Of a stretch of 64,000 nucleotides of DNA, positions 43,608-52,913 are shown one piece after another. The first letter of the stretch is position 1. Each line of letters opens with the position of its first letter. A model generated the notes under the pieces. It saw only the letters and a program-made list of their open reading frames with translations. It ran no database searches and had not been told where the DNA came from. A program made the position numbers and the translations under genes. Source of the stretch: Mycolicibacterium porcinum (GTDB taxonomy: Bacteria; Actinomycetota; Actinomycetes; Mycobacteriales; Mycobacteriaceae); the NCBI GenBank assembly GCA_001942045.1, contig MSTD01000001.1:45655-109654 (forward strand), given 5' to 3'.

Positions 43608-43951
43608 CGGTTACGCAGCTGTTCGGCCCAGTCCTTGGGCACCCGTCCCTTCGGGCCCGGCACCGGTTGATCGATCGGATGATGCTGCGGCGCCGCGAGC
43701 TCGGGCCCGGTGGCGTAGTCGTTGGTCTCGAAGTTCCAGAACCAGCTCTCGCCCGGCTCGAACGAGCGGATGACCGGATGACCGGTTTCGCGCCAATGCG
43801 CTGACGCGTGACGGGCCAACGAATCATCGCAGCAACCGATGTGCCCGCACGCAGCGCAGCGCCGCAGATGCACCCACCAGCCGCCTGCCACGGTGCACTC
43901 GGCACATCCGGTTCCGCTGGGTCGAGCAGTGGGATCGACGGCATTGCTCAT
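43604..43951 (-). CDS. UBP-type zinc-finger protein
   Basis: 115 residues with the ZnF-UBP pattern GCAECTVAGGWWVHLRRCAACGHIGCCDDSLARHASAHWRETGHPVIRSF, including paired Cys and the three spaced His. In eukaryotes this fold binds ubiquitin C-termini; bacterial versions are stand-alone and of unknown role, sometimes found with redox or stress genes. It converges on the RetSat-like gene. Confidence 0.85.
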   Translation of the reverse strand: MSNAVDPTARPSGTGCAECTVAGGWWVHLRRCAACGHIGCCDDSLARHASAHWRETGHPVIRSFEPGESWFWNFETNDYATGPELAAPQHHPIDQPVPGPKGRVPKDWAEQLRNR

Positions 43952-43984
43952 ATCCGTGAGCGTAGCCCCGAGTAATCTCGCCGC

Positions 43985-44425
43985 ATGGCAACCAGCGATT
44001 CCCGTGAAGTAGTCATCGAGGCGACCCCGCAGGAGATCCTCGACGTTGTGGCCGATGTGGAGGCGACGCCGAGCTGGTCGCCGCAGTACCAGCGTGCCGA
44101 GATCCTCGAGAGCTACGACGACGGCCGGCCCAAGCAGGTCAAGATGACGGTCAAGGCCGCGGGGCTGACCGACGAGCAGGTGATCGAATACACCTGGGGT
44201 GAGAACAAGGTCAGCTGGACGTTGGTGAGCGCGGGCCAGCTCAAGGCCCAGGACGCCAGCTACACCCTGACTCCCGACGGCGACAAGACCAAGGTCCGGT
44301 TCGACATCACGATCGACCTGTCGGTCCCGCTGCCGGGCTTCATCCTCAAGCGGACCATGAAGGGCGGCGTGGAAACGGCGACCGAGGGTCTGCGTAAGCA
44401 GGTGCTCAAGGTCAAGAAGGGCTGA
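43985..44425 (+). CDS. SRPBCC (START-like) lipid-transfer/cyclase family protein, copy 1
   Basis: 146 residues with a START/Bet v 1 fold: REVVIEATPQEILDVVADVEATPSWSPQYQRAEILE, EYTWGENKVSWTLVS, TKVRFDITIDLSVPLPGFILKRTMKGGVETATEGLRKQV. Such proteins bind hydrophobic ligands; mycobacteria hold many. A clear paralogue is at 48184-48627. Divergent from the UBP zinc finger by 33 bp. Confidence 0.82.
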   Translation: MATSDSREVVIEATPQEILDVVADVEATPSWSPQYQRAEILESYDDGRPKQVKMTVKAAGLTDEQVIEYTWGENKVSWTLVSAGQLKAQDASYTLTPDGDKTKVRFDITIDLSVPLPGFILKRTMKGGVETATEGLRKQVLKVKKG

Positions 44426-44434
44426 GCACGTTCG

Positions 44435-44911
44435 TCAGCCGGGCTGGCTGGTCCGCACGTCGAAAACGAAATGCTGGCCCTCGTCGAACGTTCCGTCGGG
44501 ACGCTGTCGTCGGTACAGCAGGTCGACCTTCGCGAACCGTAGGCTCACGGTCTCGGTGTACGGCTGGGTCTCCAGTCCGTTCTGGGTGACGGCGCCGATG
44601 GTCACGTCGGAGAGTTTGACGGTCAGATAGTCCTGCTGGTTTCCGCCGGCCTTACGGTGGCTGATCGTCGCCTGCTGCAGATGCCGACCGGTGGCGCACG
44701 TCAGCAGCAGGGCGGGCGTGGCGCTGTCGATGGTGTGGACGATCAGCAGATCCTGAAACGTCGCCTTTCCCGCGCCCCCGCCCGCGCCGCCGCCCGACGC
44801 GGTATGGGCCACGCCCCACGAGAACGACACCACGTCGATCTCGTCGCGATGCCGGGCATCGACCGATTCTCCTTTGATGTCACCGATTTTGGCGAAGATC
44901 TCTGTGGGCAT
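44435..44911 (-). CDS. Hcp-like (type VI secretion tube) family protein, orphan
   Basis: 158 residues with the Hcp1/DUF796 pattern: IFAKIGDIKGESVDARHRDEIDVVSFSWGV, a Gly-rich loop, FQDLLIVHTIDSATPALLLTCATGRHLQQATI, DYLTVKLSDVTIGAVTQ, and ETVSLRFAKVDLLYRRQRPDG. Hcp forms hexameric tubes in Gram-negative T6SS, but no other T6SS gene is in the window and actinobacteria lack the apparatus. Hcp-fold proteins also occur as stand-alone secreted proteins. Function here unknown. Converges on the SRPBCC gene. Confidence 0.8.
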   Translation of the reverse strand: MPTEIFAKIGDIKGESVDARHRDEIDVVSFSWGVAHTASGGGAGGGAGKATFQDLLIVHTIDSATPALLLTCATGRHLQQATISHRKAGGNQQDYLTVKLSDVTIGAVTQNGLETQPYTETVSLRFAKVDLLYRRQRPDGTFDEGQHFVFDVRTSQPG

Positions 44912-45102
44912 CGGATGTCCTCCCGTGAGGCGGCAATGTCTATATCCATGTCTATTGCCATCTCAACCGGGTCGATCCGTGGCGAACAGCGTAATGGCCT
45001 ACTCGAATTCACCCGATGCCGTGTGTTGCGCAGCTGCGGGGGCCAGATTCACCGGGGCGGCTGGCAGGTGGCCGCTTTCGGCGATCCCTTAGTGTGCCTG
45101 GC

Positions 45103-46185
45103 ATGACCAACACCGGACCGCTCGCCGGAGTGCGAGTGATCGAACTCGGCGGCATCGGCCCCGGGCCACATGCCGCGATGATGCTCTCGGACCTGGGCGC
45201 CGACGTGGTGCGCGTGCGACGCCCGGGTGGCCTGACCATGCCCGCCGAGAATGTCGACCTGCTGCATCGCGGCAAGCGCATCGTCGACCTCGATGTGAAG
45301 AGCGAACCGGGCAAGCTGCTGGACCTTGTCGCGAAAGCCGATGTGCTGCTGGACTGTTTCCGGCCCGGGACCTGTGAGCGCCTCGGCATCGGCCCGGCTG
45401 ACTGCGAGGCCGTCAATGCGCGGCTGATCTTCGCCCGGATCACCGGCTGGGGGCAGGACGGCCCGCTGGCCACGACGGCCGGCCACGACATCAACTACTT
45501 GTCGCAGACGGGTGCGCTGTCGGCGATCGGTTACCGGGACCGCCCGCCGGTGGCTCCGCTGAATCTCGTCGCCGATTTCGGTGGCGGCTCGATGCTCGTC
45601 GTCATCGGCATCGTCACCGCGCTCTACGAGCGGGAGAAGTCTGGCAAGGGCCAGGTCATCGATGCCGCGATGGTCGACGGGGTCAGCATGCTGGCGCAGA
45701 TGATGTGGACCATGCGGGCCACCGGATCGTTGCGCGACGAGCGCGAGTCGTTCCTGCTCGACGGCGGCGCGCCGTACTACCGGACCTACGAGACGTCCGA
45801 TGGCGGTTACATGGCCGTCGGGTCGATCGAGCCGCAGTTCTTCGCGCAGCTGGTGGCGGGTCTCGGCCTGGACGCGACAGAGATCCCCGGGCAGTTCGAG
45901 CTGGCCCGTTACGACGAGATGCGGGCCATCTTCACCGAGCGCTTTGCCAGCAAGACGCGCGACGAGTGGACCGAGATCTTCGCCGGCACCGACGCCTGCG
46001 TGACACCGGTGCTCACCTGGGGCGAAGCCGCCAAGAGCGAGCATCTGCTGGACCGGTCGACGTTGATCACCGTCGACGGTGTCGCGCAGGCCGCGCCGGC
46101 TCCGCGGTTCTCCCGGACCTCGCCGGGAACACCCGGGCAGCCGCCCCAGTCGAGCACTGATATCGCCGATATTGGCTGGGACTGA
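45103..46185 (+). CDS. mcr: Alpha-methylacyl-CoA racemase (CaiB/BaiF family)
   Basis: 360 residues, the same length as the M. tuberculosis enzyme. Family motifs VIELGGIGPGPHAAMMLSDLGADVVRV, GHDINYLSQTGALSAIG (His base) and ADFGGGSMLVVIGI (Asp base), then the substrate region LDGGAPYYRTYETSDGGYMAVGSIEPQFF. It interconverts 2R- and 2S-methylacyl-CoA so that branched lipids and sterol side chains can enter beta-oxidation. ATG 45103 gives the correct N-terminus; the frame upstream is not coding. Confidence 0.92.
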   Translation: MTNTGPLAGVRVIELGGIGPGPHAAMMLSDLGADVVRVRRPGGLTMPAENVDLLHRGKRIVDLDVKSEPGKLLDLVAKADVLLDCFRPGTCERLGIGPADCEAVNARLIFARITGWGQDGPLATTAGHDINYLSQTGALSAIGYRDRPPVAPLNLVADFGGGSMLVVIGIVTALYEREKSGKGQVIDAAMVDGVSMLAQMMWTMRATGSLRDERESFLLDGGAPYYRTYETSDGGYMAVGSIEPQFFAQLVAGLGLDATEIPGQFELARYDEMRAIFTERFASKTRDEWTEIFAGTDACVTPVLTWGEAAKSEHLLDRSTLITVDGVAQAAPAPRFSRTSPGTPGQPPQSSTDIADIGWD

Positions 46186-46196
46186 CCGACAGTCGC

Positions 46197-46253
46197 CGAA
46201 TCTGAGCTTGTGTGCGAGATTTTCGGGATTCTTCGCACACAAGCTCAGGTTCG
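46197..46253. repeat. Palindromic hairpin element, copy 2
   Basis: CGAATCTGAGCTTGTGTGCGA (46197-46217) pairs with 46233-46253 over 21 bp with a single G-U pair; the 15-nt loop starts GATTTTCGG. Core AGCTTGTGTGCGAGATT and end GTTCGAG match the element at 7678-7734. It follows the racemase stop by 11 bp and probably ends its transcript. Confidence 0.75.
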
Positions 46254-46324
46254 AGGGAACCCGAGGGCCGGACTGAGGCCTTTCGGCCCTGGCCATCGCG
46301 CCCGGAACCGGCCACGATGAGGGT

Positions 46325-47230
46325 GTGACTTCCTCGGACGCACCAGTAGTAGTCGGAATCGACGGCAGCGACGGCGCGCTCAGCGCGGCCCGCTGGGCAG
46401 GCGCGGTTGCCGCGCGGTTCGGTGCGCCGCTGCGCATCGTGCATGCGTTACCGTCGGTCGGCCGGAACCTGACTCAGACCGCGGCCGCGTTCACCGCGGC
46501 GATGATGTCGTATCAGCGCGACATGGCCGAGGCCTTCTTGAAGGCGGCTGACGAAGCTGTGCGGGCCGACAATCCCGAATTGTCGGTGTCCACCGTCTCG
46601 TTCAACGAGCCCGCCGACCAGGTGCTGATCGACGCGAGTGCTGATGCGCGCCTCGTCGTCCTCGGCGGCAAGAAGGTGACCCCGGCCGCGGCGCTGCTGC
46701 TCGGGTCGACGGCGCTGTCGGTGGCGACCCGGGCGGCGTGTCCGGTGGTCGCCTTCCGCGGGGAGACGGTGGCGCCGGGTAACGGCCCCGTCGTCGTCGG
46801 CGTCGACGACAGCCCCGCGGCGCAGGCCGCGCTGGAGCTGGCATTCGAATTCGCCGACCGGTTCGGGCTGGCGGTCAACGCAGTGCGCTCGTTGTCGCTG
46901 GCCGCGCCGGCCGAAACCGGTGTCACCATCCCACTGCTGATCGACTGGGACGGCGTCGAGTCCGCCGAGCTGGCCGACCTCACCGAGACCGTCGACGTCC
47001 ACAGCAAGCGCCACCCGGGCGTTGACACCAAGTGCTTCATCGAGCCGGACTCGCCCGGTAAGGCGCTGCTGAAGCATGTTGCCGACTCGGGGCTCGTGGT
47101 GGTCGGCTCCCGGGGCCGCAACGCACTGGCCGGGGTGCTGTTGGGCTCGACCAGCCTGAACCTGCTGCACCACAGCCCCGTGCCGGTGATGATCTGCCGC
47201 GCTGCGCCACAAGGAGATTCGCATGAGTGA
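46325..47230 (+). CDS. Universal stress protein, tandem UspA domains (1)
   Basis: 301 residues, two UspA domains. The second carries the ATP-binding G-2X-G-9X-GS motif (VVVGSRGRNALAGVLLGSTSLNLLHHSPVPVMI); the first has the less canonical VVLGGKKVTPAAALLLGSTALSV. Mycobacterial tandem Usp proteins bind ATP or cAMP and act in hypoxic or starvation states. GTG 46325 start; the stop overlaps the next usp start by eight bases. Confidence 0.9.
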   Translation: MTSSDAPVVVGIDGSDGALSAARWAGAVAARFGAPLRIVHALPSVGRNLTQTAAAFTAAMMSYQRDMAEAFLKAADEAVRADNPELSVSTVSFNEPADQVLIDASADARLVVLGGKKVTPAAALLLGSTALSVATRAACPVVAFRGETVAPGNGPVVVGVDDSPAAQAALELAFEFADRFGLAVNAVRSLSLAAPAETGVTIPLLIDWDGVESAELADLTETVDVHSKRHPGVDTKCFIEPDSPGKALLKHVADSGLVVVGSRGRNALAGVLLGSTSLNLLHHSPVPVMICRAAPQGDSHE

Positions 47231-48101
47231 ACATGGTGTCCGCCATGGCATCGTCGTCGGCGTCGACGGGTCGCCGTCCTCGGACGCCGCAGTGGCCTGG
47301 GCCGCCGAGGCCGCGGTGTTGCGCGGCGTCGGCCTCACGCTTGTGCACGCGCTCCCCGGTGCCGCATCGCCGGTCTGGCTGGATGTCGCGCTGCCCCAGG
47401 AGTATTGGGATTATCAGGATCAGCAGGGCCGGGAAATCCTCGATGCCGCACGGGGTGTTGCGGTCAAGACCATCGCCGGCCAGCAGGAACCCCGGATCAT
47501 TGCGAAAGCGGTACCCGGGCACGCAGTGGCCACCCTGATCGACTACTCACGGCATGCCGATCTGGTGGTCGTAGGCTCGCGGGGTCTGAGCAAGTGGGGA
47601 CGTCGGTTGCTCGGATCGGTGAGTTCGAGCCTGGCGGCTCATGCCCACGGCCCGGTCGCGGTGATCCCGGAAGACGGGTACCAGGCGGCAGGGCCCGTGG
47701 TGGTCGGGGTCGACGGATCGCGTGCCTCCGAATTCGCCACCGAGATCGCCTTCGACGAGGCGTCGCGGCGCGGTGTGGAGCTCGTTGTGGTGCATACCTG
47801 GACCGATTTGAACTTCGAGTTCCCCGACGTGAAGTGGGAAGACCTGAGCTCGGAGGCTGAGCGCGCACTTGCCGAGCAGCTGGCCGGCTGGTGCGAGCGG
47901 TACCCCGACGTCGTGGTCCGGCGTGTGGTCATGCCCGACAAGCCGGCTCGGCAACTGCTCGCCCAGGCCGAGAGCGCGCAGTTGGTGGTGGTCGGCAACC
48001 GTGGACGCGGTGGGTTCACCGGACTGCTGCTCGGCTCGGTCAGCTCCGCGGTGGTCCATTCGTCCACGGCTCCGGTGATCGTCGCCCGGCAAACCACCTG
48101 A
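47223..48101 (+). CDS. Universal stress protein, tandem UspA domains (2)
   Basis: 292 residues with two UspA domains, both with complete nucleotide motifs (VVVGSRGLSKWGRRLLGSVSSSLAAHAHGPVAVI and VVVGNRGRGGFTGLLLGSVSSAVVHSSTAPVIV). ATG 47223 lies inside the end of the preceding usp gene, with AAGGAGA ahead, so the pair is co-translated. Likely cytoplasmic. Confidence 0.9.
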   Translation: MSEHGVRHGIVVGVDGSPSSDAAVAWAAEAAVLRGVGLTLVHALPGAASPVWLDVALPQEYWDYQDQQGREILDAARGVAVKTIAGQQEPRIIAKAVPGHAVATLIDYSRHADLVVVGSRGLSKWGRRLLGSVSSSLAAHAHGPVAVIPEDGYQAAGPVVVGVDGSRASEFATEIAFDEASRRGVELVVVHTWTDLNFEFPDVKWEDLSSEAERALAEQLAGWCERYPDVVVRRVVMPDKPARQLLAQAESAQLVVVGNRGRGGFTGLLLGSVSSAVVHSSTAPVIVARQTT

Positions 48102-48183
48102 TCGTCGGCGTTTGGTTGCTGGCTGACGGATTCGCATCGCGGAATCCCCGCCTTCGGCGGCGCGCTTCGCTAGATTCGGAGGC

Positions 48184-48627
48184 GTGGCCGTGCAGGCATC
48201 ACGCGAGGCGGTATTCGACGCCTCGCCGGAGGCGATCATGGAAGTGCTCGCCGATGTCGACGCGCTGCCGTCCTGGTCTGCCCTACATCGGCGGATCAAG
48301 GTCATCGACCGCTATCCGGACGGTAAGCCCCACCATGTCAAGGCGACGATGCGTCTGCTCGGCATCACCGACAAGGAGATGCTCGAATTCCATTGGGGCG
48401 ACTACTGGATGGTGTGGGACGCCGAGCCGAATCTGCAGCAGCGCGGGCAGCACATCGAATACAACCTGACGCCCGAGGTGGACAAGACTCGGGTGCGCTT
48501 CGACGTCATCGTGGACCTCGCGATGCCGATCCCGGAGTTCCTCATCAACCGCGCCAGGACCCTCGTGCTGGACGTCGCCATCGAGCGGTTGCGTCAGCGC
48601 GTGATGAGTAATTCACGCCTCCGTTGA
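48184..48627 (+). CDS. SRPBCC (START-like) family protein, copy 2
   Basis: 147 residues, similar throughout to the protein at 43985: REAVFDASPEAIMEVLADVDALPSWSALHRRIKVID, HWGDYWMVWDAEP, DKTRVRFDVIVDLAMPIPEFLINRARTLVLDVAIERLRQRV. GTG 48184. No direct partner; it follows the usp pair by 82 bp and may share the transcript. Ligand unknown. Confidence 0.82.
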   Translation: MAVQASREAVFDASPEAIMEVLADVDALPSWSALHRRIKVIDRYPDGKPHHVKATMRLLGITDKEMLEFHWGDYWMVWDAEPNLQQRGQHIEYNLTPEVDKTRVRFDVIVDLAMPIPEFLINRARTLVLDVAIERLRQRVMSNSRLR

Positions 48628-48685
48628 TGCCCAGCGAGTCGGCCCCGCCTGTGGAGGATGGCGGGGCCGACGGCTAGGGGTGCGG

Positions 48686-49996
48686 TTACTCGCTGCCCTT
48701 GCTGGAGCTGGAGCCCGAGCTACCGCTGTCGGCGCCGCCGCTCTCGGCTTTCTTGCTGGGCTTGGCGGGCTTGGCAATGCCCTTCTTGAGCCCGTCGCGG
48801 ATCTTCGAGACCGTCGAATTCACCTTTTTGCCAACCGAATCGACAGACTTCTTGATGTCGCCGCGAATCTTCTCGGCGGGTTTGGTGGACTGCGCCTTGG
48901 CCGCGATGCGAGTGCTGCCGGTGCTGGGTGCCTCAGCAGCGGTGTCGTCGGCGGCTTCGTCTGAAATCGTTGCCTTTTCGTCATTTTGGGTCTCCGGAGT
49001 CGCCTCGGCCGGTGCATCGGAGGCCGGTGCTGCGACTGTGGTCTTCACCGCGCTATCGGTGGCGAGGTTGACCGTGATGGCCTCGGGAGTAGACGACGGC
49101 AGGGCCGCTGGGCTGTCGGGGGCGACGGAATCGGGCACGGCGCGCAACGCCGTCGTCGCCGTCGTCGATGTGGGGGCCGGGGCGCCGAGTGCCTGGGCGA
49201 TGGCCCGGCGAACCTGCACCATCACACCGGCGATGGGGCCGGGCAGCGGGGACATCGTGGGGCTTTCCGGCGTCAGGATTCCGGGCGTGAATTCGGTGCC
49301 GTTGATCAGCCCATTGAGGACCAGAGCGGGTGTGGCGATCAGGGCGTTCACCGCCGCCACCGCGTCGCCGCCCTTCACCGCGTCGGCGAAGCCCTGCACG
49401 CCGACCCCGAGCTGGCTGGCAGTGCTCGACATGACCTGCAGCGAGCCGAGCACGGTACCGAACAGCGTCATCGGATTGGCGATGGTCTGGGCGACGTTGT
49501 AGAGGTTGCCGGTGATGCCCACGGTGATCGACGACAGCGACATCAGCGGCATCGCGATGCCGATCGCCAGCCCGAACAGCGGATACACCATCGACGTGAT
49601 GGCCTGGTCGTACTTGCCCTCGTCGAGTGCGGCTTTCACCATGTCCGCATACATCGGCAGGTCGTTGACCCACTGCACCACGCCGTCGCCCATGCCCTGG
49701 ACGATGGTGCCGACCGTCTGGGCGTGCCCGGCCCCGTTGTGCAGCAGTTGGGTCAGGATCGGTGCCGGGTCGGCCAAGATCTGCTCGGCGAGTGTCGTCG
49801 CGCTGACCCCGGTGTTGGTGAACAACTTGACCCATGCTTCGAGTGGATCGATCGCGGCGGTTAGCTGAACGGCCGTCGACTGGATTGCCGGCGTCGGCAG
49901 GTCCGCCGGAAGCGCCGAGATCGGCGTGAGCGCGATAGCGCCGGCGCCGACAAGGGCGACTCCCGATGTGAGTGACGAGCGAAGTGTGACTGGCAT
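48686..49996 (-). CDS. Secreted GjpA-like outer membrane protein
   Basis: 436 residues. Signal (MPVTLRSSLTSGVALVGAGAIALTPISALPA), a 220-residue helical Ala-rich region (LEAWVKLFTNTGVSATTLAEQILADPAPILTQLLHNG..., SMVYPLFGLAIGIAMPLMSLSSI) and a long low-complexity tail rich in Ala, Ser, Thr and Lys. The N-terminal layout is that of mycobacterial proteins annotated as outer membrane porin GjpA; porin activity is not evident from sequence. The C-terminal Ser/Gly/Lys stretch could anchor to the wall. Confidence 0.65.
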   Translation of the reverse strand: MPVTLRSSLTSGVALVGAGAIALTPISALPADLPTPAIQSTAVQLTAAIDPLEAWVKLFTNTGVSATTLAEQILADPAPILTQLLHNGAGHAQTVGTIVQGMGDGVVQWVNDLPMYADMVKAALDEGKYDQAITSMVYPLFGLAIGIAMPLMSLSSITVGITGNLYNVAQTIANPMTLFGTVLGSLQVMSSTASQLGVGVQGFADAVKGGDAVAAVNALIATPALVLNGLINGTEFTPGILTPESPTMSPLPGPIAGVMVQVRRAIAQALGAPAPTSTTATTALRAVPDSVAPDSPAALPSSTPEAITVNLATDSAVKTTVAAPASDAPAEATPETQNDEKATISDEAADDTAAEAPSTGSTRIAAKAQSTKPAEKIRGDIKKSVDSVGKKVNSTVSKIRDGLKKGIAKPAKPSKKAESGGADSGSSGSSSSKGSE

Positions 49997-50454
49997 CTAG
50001 TTCCTCTCGGAGGGTGATCTTGGACACCGGGAGAGTACCTGGGAAATGCCTGAAAATCACAGAATGGAACGTGTTCGTACCGGGATTGTCCGACTCGATA
50101 TTTTCGTCGGTGCCTGCCAAATTATTGCTGCTCATGCGCGGTGCTGACCGGCTCGCTCTGGAAACTACGGAAGATTGCATCCGCCGGTGGGCGACGGGCG
50201 CCAGTCGTTGCGTTGGAAAGTTCGATAGCCGCATGTCGGGCGACGGGTATCCAGACCTGCTGATCTTGATTGCGGCCGCGTGGCAAATTATTTGCTGGGA
50301 TAAATTGCGCCCATCTGCCGAATGAGCCGGTAAGTCTCGCCTTGGTGAGGCGTAGCCGAATATTTGGTCGACAGTTTGCTGAGTGGTTGTCGCGGGTATG
50401 GCGCACCGTGAGTGGAACGGAACAGTCCAGACTGCTTGCCGGTTGGTACCGGTT
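49997..50454. other. 458-bp intergenic stretch of lower GC
   Basis: Between the divergent GjpA-like and F420-type genes. It is visibly richer in A/T than its surroundings (for example AAATTATTGCTG and AAATTATTTGCTGGGATAAATT) and holds a small hairpin CGCCT-TGGTG-AGGCG near 50338-50352. The open frame at 50014-50325 has no ribosome site or recognisable protein. It could be a long regulatory region or remnant sequence. Confidence 0.4.
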
Positions 50455-51372
50455 ATGCCGACCGGAGTCGTACTCGCCCTGAACCCATCCGCCCTCAACG
50501 TCGTCGACGCGGCGATCTCGCAAGCCCGCACCGCGTATGCAGCCGGAGTCCGCCAGATCTGGCTGGCCCAGCAATTCGACGTCGATGCCATCACGCTGTC
50601 CGCAGTGATCGGGGCGGCCGTGCCCGGCCTTGGCGTAGGTACCTCGGTGGTGCCGATCAATCCTCGGCACCCGCTGCTGGTGGCCTCTGCCGCGCAGACT
50701 GCGCAGGCCGCCGCACACGGCAATTTCACGTTGGGGCTCGGTCTGGGTTCGCACGCCCCCGAGCATCGGGCCTTCGGCACGGTGTGGTCCGACCCGGTGG
50801 GCCGGCTGCGGGAACACCTGCAGGTGCTGCGGGCGATCTTCGACGACCGAGCCGTCGACTTCCACGGCTCGGCGTTCACCGCGAGACCCGAGTGGCCCGT
50901 CCATGTGCCCGGCGGCGTCCCGGTCCCGGTGTACGTGGCGGCGATGGGGCCCAAAGCCCTTCAGGTGACCGGTGAATTGGCCGACGGGACACTGCCGTAC
51001 CTGGCCGGCCCGCGCACGGTGGGGGAGTTCATCGTGCCGACGATCACCGAGGCAGCCACGGCGGTAGGCCGGCCACAACCGCGGGTGGTGGCAATGGTTC
51101 CGGTCCTTGTCGACGACGACGCCGACGCTGCCCGGGCTGCCGCCTCGGAACGGCTCGCGTTCTATGCGACGATCCCGTCGTATCAGAAAGTCATTGCCAG
51201 GGAACAGGTTTCCAGCGTCGCCGAACTGGCGGCCGTCGGGTCAGCGGAGCAGGTGCGCGCACAGTTGCAGCGTTATCTCGACGCCGGTGCCACCGATGTG
51301 GCGCTGAGCCCGATCCGGACCGAGCCGGAGGATCTGGCCGCGCTGTGGGCGGTGGCCGCCACCCTGCCCTAG
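50455..51372 (+). CDS. LLM-class F420-dependent oxidoreductase
   Basis: 305 residues of the luciferase-like TIM barrel: AYAAGVRQIWLAQQFDVDAITLSAVIGAAVPGLGVGTSVVPI, HPLLVASAAQTAQAAAHGNFTLGLGLGSHAPE and PVYVAAMGPKALQVTGELADG. This branch (TIGR03564-like) uses F420 in mycobacteria; substrate unknown. ATG 50455 is preferred over upstream GTG codons. Its TAG overlaps the convergent membrane-protein stop by four bases. Confidence 0.82.
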   Translation: MPTGVVLALNPSALNVVDAAISQARTAYAAGVRQIWLAQQFDVDAITLSAVIGAAVPGLGVGTSVVPINPRHPLLVASAAQTAQAAAHGNFTLGLGLGSHAPEHRAFGTVWSDPVGRLREHLQVLRAIFDDRAVDFHGSAFTARPEWPVHVPGGVPVPVYVAAMGPKALQVTGELADGTLPYLAGPRTVGEFIVPTITEAATAVGRPQPRVVAMVPVLVDDDADAARAAASERLAFYATIPSYQKVIAREQVSSVAELAAVGSAEQVRAQLQRYLDAGATDVALSPIRTEPEDLAALWAVAATLP

Positions 51373-52913
51373 TCGGTGGGTATCCGATCGCGCATGGCGT
51401 AGACGATGGCAACGGCACGCGATGGTTCCTTGGTTCCGCAGATATCGACGGCGATAACGATGTTGGACTTGGCTGCCAACGCCTGCGTGCAGTCCTCGAC
51501 AGTGGTCGACGGCGCCGAATCAGGCATGGACAGAATGCCTTCCTGCAATCCGTGTGTGCCGAGGGTGCGGGGTTGAACCTGCCCGTGTCGGTTCACCGCG
51601 GCGGTCTCGCCGACACAGTAACCCCAGCGGTCCTGGACGCGCGCCATGAACTCCGCGGCCTCGGCGGGGTTGGCGAAGCTCATGGCGCGTTGCCGTAACC
51701 ACACGTTGTCACCGGTGATCTCGCGTTCCCGTGCCGCCGGTACCCTTGCCGGGTACGGCGGCAGCGCCGCGGGGATTCCCGACGGATCGCCTTCGGGCGC
51801 ACAACCTTCCGCCGGAGTGGACGTGCCGGTGGCCGGTGCGTCGTCGGTGTCGACGTCGGGGCCGGCTGCACGGAGACCTCTCGCATCCACGATGGTCTGT
51901 ACCTCCTCTGGCCCGATCAGAATCGTTCCGAGGTCAGGCTTTCCGTAGCTGCGAACCAGTTCCGGGCATTGCCAGAACGGGTCGATGCTGGGGCCTTGCG
52001 CAACCGGGGTCGAGTCCACGATTCCGGTGATGCGGTGCGTCGCGTCGGGGGTCACCGTGATCGCGTAACCCTGCTCCCGCGACCACCTGGCCGGTACCAG
52101 CACGTAGCGCCCACCGTGTGCTTCGAGCACGCGCAGGCACTGGTAGCGGTAGAGCGGCGGGGCCGACGGCCCTTGGCTGGGGAGCACCGTCGTCTTGACC
52201 AGGTTGTCCGGCAGATTCAGCGCCTCTGTGGTGTCGAGTTGTACTGCGGTGTAATCGCCGTCGGCGGCCCACAGCCGGCTCGCGGCATAGCCGCCGTGGC
52301 CCTTGCCCTGCGCGACGGCGTACAGGTCGGTGGCCCAGAACAACGCCACCACGAGCCCCGTGGCCGCCAACGCGAGCAGTGCCCGCTCCGCGGGCTTGGG
52401 CAGCCGGCTCAGGCCGGTGAGGGCCAGGGTCCAATAGCCTGCGGTCAGTAGGGCGATCCCGGCGGCGATCGTCACCGCCATGTACACGTCCGGGGGATTG
52501 ACGATTACCCATTTGATGAGGCTGCGCTCGGTCGTCAGCCACACCACCGCGACCGTCAAGCTTGCTGCGCCCAGACCCGTGATCAACCATGCGATGCTGC
52601 GCAACAACGTGATTCGGCGCCCTGACGCCACCCAGTGCCGAACGGCCACGGCCAGCACAGCCAACACCGCGAGGACGGCCAGGACGCGCAGGGCGGCGAA
52701 GAAGAAGAGTCCCACGGTGGTGACGGCGTAGTCGGACGAGGTGTAACCCAGCGTCGACGGATCGACACCGAAATACTGCAACTTGTTCCGGATGAACAGC
52801 AGGCCGAAGAAATAACACAACCCGGTGATGAGTGATGTCGGCGCGACGACCAGGGCCGCGAGGCTCAGCCACCGCTCCGCGGACTGGGTGAGCGACTTCG
52901 TCTCGTCGCTCAC
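51369..52913 (-). CDS. Four-span membrane protein with PknH-sensor-like C-terminal domain
   Basis: 514 residues from GTG 52913. Four to five spans lie in residues 17-200 (LAALVVAPTSLITGLCYFFGLLFI, LRVLAVLAVLAVLAVAVRHW, SIAWLITGLGAASLTVAVVWL, AGIALLTAGYWTLALTGL, ALLALAATGLVVALFWATDLY). The exterior domain ends with SFANPAEAAEFMARVQDRWGYCVGETAAV and CTQALAAKSNIVIAVDICG, the pattern of the PknH extracellular sensor and lipoproteins with that fold, with two disulfide pairs. No kinase domain is present. Start overlaps the lipoprotein stop (GTGA). Confidence 0.75.
   Translation of the reverse strand: MSDETKSLTQSAERWLSLAALVVAPTSLITGLCYFFGLLFIRNKLQYFGVDPSTLGYTSSDYAVTTVGLFFFAALRVLAVLAVLAVLAVAVRHWVASGRRITLLRSIAWLITGLGAASLTVAVVWLTTERSLIKWVIVNPPDVYMAVTIAAGIALLTAGYWTLALTGLSRLPKPAERALLALAATGLVVALFWATDLYAVAQGKGHGGYAASRLWAADGDYTAVQLDTTEALNLPDNLVKTTVLPSQGPSAPPLYRYQCLRVLEAHGGRYVLVPARWSREQGYAITVTPDATHRITGIVDSTPVAQGPSIDPFWQCPELVRSYGKPDLGTILIGPEEVQTIVDARGLRAAGPDVDTDDAPATGTSTPAEGCAPEGDPSGIPAALPPYPARVPAAREREITGDNVWLRQRAMSFANPAEAAEFMARVQDRWGYCVGETAAVNRHGQVQPRTLGTHGLQEGILSMPDSAPSTTVEDCTQALAAKSNIVIAVDICGTKEPSRAVAIVYAMRDRIPTD

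Noticed and set aside
44435..44911. Hcp as evidence of a type VI secretion system
   Set aside because: No TssB, TssC, VgrG, ClpV or membrane complex gene is within the window.
50014..50325. 103-codon frame in the 458-bp intergenic region
   Set aside because: No start signal, no homology that I recognise, and codon usage differs from coding neighbours.
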